Source: Verrucomicrobia bacterium UBA6354 (GTDB taxonomy: Bacteria; Verrucomicrobiota; Kiritimatiellia; RFP12; UBA1067). Taken from it: a stretch of DNA of 21,034 nt. The DNA lies in contig DJRS01000084.1 of the NCBI GenBank assembly GCA_002440145.1, positions 1 to 21,034 of the forward strand, read 5' to 3'. The translations under genes and the position numbers were made by a program. The notes under the pieces are model-generated. The model had not been told where the DNA came from and made no database searches. It saw only the letters and a list, made by a program, of their open reading frames with translations. Each line of letters starts with the position of its first letter. Positions within the stretch are counted from its first letter, which is position 1. Below are positions 19,053-21,034 of the stretch, piece after piece.

Positions 19053-19712
19053 ATGAAGCTGAAAGAAATACTTGCGAAAGTCGCCAAAGGCGAAGCGCTC
19101 GCGGACGATGAAAAGTCCTACCTCGGGTCGTACGATCCGCAGGCGGAACTCGATTCCGCCGCCGCCGCCGCGCGAAAGCGCGCCGACGCCGAAGCGAAAG
19201 CCGCCAAGGACGCGCTCGCCGCGCTCCAGGGCGAATTCGACGACTACAAGGCCGCGAACGACCCCGCCAAGGGGCAGGGCGAAATCGCGCGTCTGACGAA
19301 GCGGCTCGAAAAACTCGAAGCCGAACGCGACGCCGCGAACGCCAAGAGCGCCGCGCTCGAACGCGCCTCGCGCATCCGCTCGCTCGCCAAGGACGCAGGC
19401 ATTTCCGCCGCCAAGGGCGTGGACCCGAAATCGCTCGACATGCTCGTCGACCACCTCATGGCCGAGGTCGACCTCGATGACGGCGACGCCGTGAAAGCGG
19501 CGTTCGACGGCTTCCGGTCCGCCAACGCCGGGCTCATCGCCGCCGCCACCGTCGGCGGCTCCGGGCAGAAGGGCAATCCGGGCGCGCACGCGTCCGCCGC
19601 AAACCCCTTCTCGAAGCGGTCGTGGAACGTCACCGAGCAAATCAAGATGCGCATCGAAGACCCTGCGAAGGCCGACAGCCTCCGCGCGGCCGCCGAAGCG
19701 GAAACCAACTAA
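19053..19712 (+). CDS. Scaffold-like protein (GP20-type)
   Basis: The product is 219 residues from ATG 19053; no strong site precedes it. Residues 1-25 (MKLKEILAKVAKGEAL-like) are followed by a long charged coiled coil (about 30-110: ARKRADAEAKAAKDALAALQ and ARLTKRLEKLEAERDAA). A C-terminal segment holds GISAAKGVDPKSLDMLVDHL and a Gly-rich stretch, ending near NPFSKRSWNVTEQIKMRIED. This organisation, directly before a major capsid gene, fits minor structural GP20/scaffold proteins that guide prohead assembly. Confidence 0.75.
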   Translation: MKLKEILAKVAKGEALADDEKSYLGSYDPQAELDSAAAAARKRADAEAKAAKDALAALQGEFDDYKAANDPAKGQGEIARLTKRLEKLEAERDAANAKSAALERASRIRSLAKDAGISAAKGVDPKSLDMLVDHLMAEVDLDDGDAVKAAFDGFRSANAGLIAAATVGGSGQKGNPGAHASAANPFSKRSWNVTEQIKMRIEDPAKADSLRAAAEAETN

Positions 19713-19740
19713 CCAAACCTAGACAGAAAGGAACGCCCAA

Positions 19741-20781
19741 ATGGCCGTCACCAAACTCGCCGACATCGTCGGTCACCAGGAATTCGCCAAGTATTTCAAT
19801 CTGCAGATGCTTGAGCAGTCCGTCCTCGTCAAGTCGGGCATCGCCGCCCCGGATCCCGTCATCGCCGCGAAAATCGCGGAAGGCTCGGGCCTCGAAGGCA
19901 AGACGCTCGACATGCCCTACCTCGATTCGCTCGATTCCGCCGGTGACTCGGAAGTTCCCGTCGAGGAGACGGGCGCCACCGCGGAGAAGATCTCCTCCGG
20001 CAACGATACCGCCGTCGTGCAGTTCCGCCGCAAGAAATTCGGCGTGACCGACATCGCACGCATCATGCGCGCCGCCGACCCCATGGCGCAGATCGTCGCC
20101 CAGCAGGTCCCCTACTGGAACAAGCAGAACCAGAAGATCTTCCTCGCCATCATCAAGGGCGTCTTCGCCGCGAACGCCCGCAAGGCCGGCACGAACACCA
20201 CGGAGAACGACACGAACGGCTACCTGAACGGCTGCGACGGGGACATGATCCTCGACCTCACCGCCGAGACGGAAGAGTCCGCGCAAATCCTCTCCAAGGA
20301 TTCCATCATGCTGGCCGCGCAGCTTCTGGGCGACCACAAGGCGGACCTCACGGCCGTGGCGATGCCGTCCATCGTCGAGACCTACCTCGCGGGACTGGAC
20401 ACGAACGCGTCGCTCTATCGCGCTTCCGAGGGCCCGGCTGCCCTGTCCAAGTACAACGGGCGCGACATCATCGTGGACGATACCGTGCCGTACGACCCCA
20501 CGACGAAGACCGCCACAATCTACCTCTTCGGCAAGGGCGCCGTCGCCTACAACCCGCTCCCCTGCCCGCATCCGTTCGAACTCGAACGCGATCCGGACAA
20601 AGCGGTCGACTACATCCACGCGTGGGTGCGCGAGATCATCCATCTGCGCGGCTGGAAGTGGCAGGGCACGTCCGCGGGCCTCGCCCCGACAAACACGGAA
20701 CTTGAAGCCGCCGGCGCGTGGAAGCGCGTCTGGGACAAGAAGCGCATCCCGTGCGTCATGCTCAAGGCGAAGCTCGGCTAG
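19741..20781 (+). CDS. Major capsid protein
   Basis: The product has 346 residues; the ATG is preceded by AGAAAGGAACGCCCAA. The N-terminus has LADIVGHQEFAKYFNLQMLEQSVLVKSGI, and the middle part MRAADPMAQIVAQQVPYWNKQNQKIFLAIIKGVF. DGDMILDLTAET and SIMLAAQLLGDHKADLTAVAMPS follow. The C-terminal strand region contains KYNGRDIIVDDTVPYD and IYLFGKGAVAYN. These are typical of HK97-fold major capsid proteins of the group with a GMIIS-like N-arm. Its size and place behind the scaffold gene support this. It is the last gene before a strong terminator. Confidence 0.85.
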   Translation: MAVTKLADIVGHQEFAKYFNLQMLEQSVLVKSGIAAPDPVIAAKIAEGSGLEGKTLDMPYLDSLDSAGDSEVPVEETGATAEKISSGNDTAVVQFRRKKFGVTDIARIMRAADPMAQIVAQQVPYWNKQNQKIFLAIIKGVFAANARKAGTNTTENDTNGYLNGCDGDMILDLTAETEESAQILSKDSIMLAAQLLGDHKADLTAVAMPSIVETYLAGLDTNASLYRASEGPAALSKYNGRDIIVDDTVPYDPTTKTATIYLFGKGAVAYNPLPCPHPFELERDPDKAVDYIHAWVREIIHLRGWKWQGTSAGLAPTNTELEAAGAWKRVWDKKRIPCVMLKAKLG

Positions 20782-20809
20782 TCTTTCAGAGGCACTGGTA
20801 GCCCCCCTG

Positions 20810-20852
20810 CCCCGGCGACGGCCTTGGATACTCCTCGTCGCCGGGGCTTTTT
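20810..20852 (+). terminator. Intrinsic terminator after the capsid gene
   Basis: A perfect 11-bp stem CCCCGGCGACG (20810-20820)/CGTCGCCGGGG (20836-20846) closes a 15-nt loop and is followed by CTTTTT. This is the clearest rho-independent terminator in the window. It probably ends transcription of the scaffold-capsid operon. Confidence 0.85.
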
Positions 20853-21034
20853 GCGCCCCGGCGGACCGCGCACCCGTCCCGCCCCCGCCACCTTCTCTGC
20901 GCCGCCGTGTCTCTGTGCCTCTGTGTTGAAACCCATCTTCCCGTTCTCCCGATCTCCACGGCCAATCCCCCTCTCCTTCCTGCCCATCCTGTCTGCCCCA
21001 TCCCCTCTTTGCCGCCCCCACGGTAGGGGCCGCA
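20853..21034. other. Non-coding, host-like repeats at window end
   Basis: No gene is supported. At 20891-20932 a sequence containing CTCTGTGCCTCTGTGTTGAA encodes, on the - strand, the FNTEAQRHGGAEK-type shadow peptide of a widespread bacterial intergenic repeat. At 21022-21034 the window ends inside GGTAGGGGCCGCA, the palindromic repeat seen at 17342. Pyrimidine-rich DNA lies between. Whether tail genes resume beyond cannot be seen. Confidence 0.5.

Overview
The window reads as the left part of an integrated, temperate tailed-phage genome in a GC-rich bacterium. Almost all coding capacity is on the + strand, in tightly packed genes that often overlap by ATGA or GTGA. No ribosomal RNA or host marker gene is visible, so the host cannot be named. 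Two hints come from recall only: a GGTAGGGGCCGCA palindromic repeat (17342-17415 and again at the window edge), and a TCTGTGCCTCTGTGTTGAAA-type sequence near 20900. Both look like repeats I associate with gut or environmental PVC-group bacteria.

Layout. 1-848: probable flanking DNA, with a 22-bp-period palindrome array and a possible small Cys-rich gene on the - strand. 849-893: the 3' part of a tRNA-Pro(GGG) gene without its 5' half, as expected for an attachment-site remnant. 1086-1750: control region with two ribbon-helix-helix type small proteins and three identical 14-bp operators. 1978-7491: early operon containing small unknown proteins, an excisionase-like HTH protein, a YqaJ-type exonuclease, an ERF annealing protein, a replication protein that carries a 29-bp iteron array inside its own gene, and a DUF3127 OB-fold protein with an SSB-like tail. 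7497-7583: a large inverted repeat. 7664-12115: a PD-(D/E)xK nuclease, a Cys-rich protein in the position of a late regulator, small and large terminase, and portal.

The usual portal-to-capsid order is then interrupted. From 12116 to 19052 lie a tail-fibre-like protein, a membrane-anchored protein with YadA-like head repeats, two DUF285-like repeat proteins sharing a C-terminal module, small proteins, a lipoprotein, and a putative phage nuclease-domain protein. After that come the scaffold-like protein and major capsid protein, and a clear intrinsic terminator at 20810-20852. No tape-measure or other tail-assembly gene, and no integrase, is inside the window.

The most interesting feature is a 117-bp element present twice (12357-12473 and 18681-18797, about 84% identical, ungapped) that brackets the fibre cassette. 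Both copies keep a good - strand promoter, and a short hairpin whose base changes are compensatory when read as - strand RNA. This suggests an undescribed small RNA or a cassette-exchange boundary. The 12.1-12.5 kb copy is next to a second - strand promoter. A separate motif, GTTTGACC followed by AACCATA, recurs in front of four late transcription units and may be a late regulatory site.
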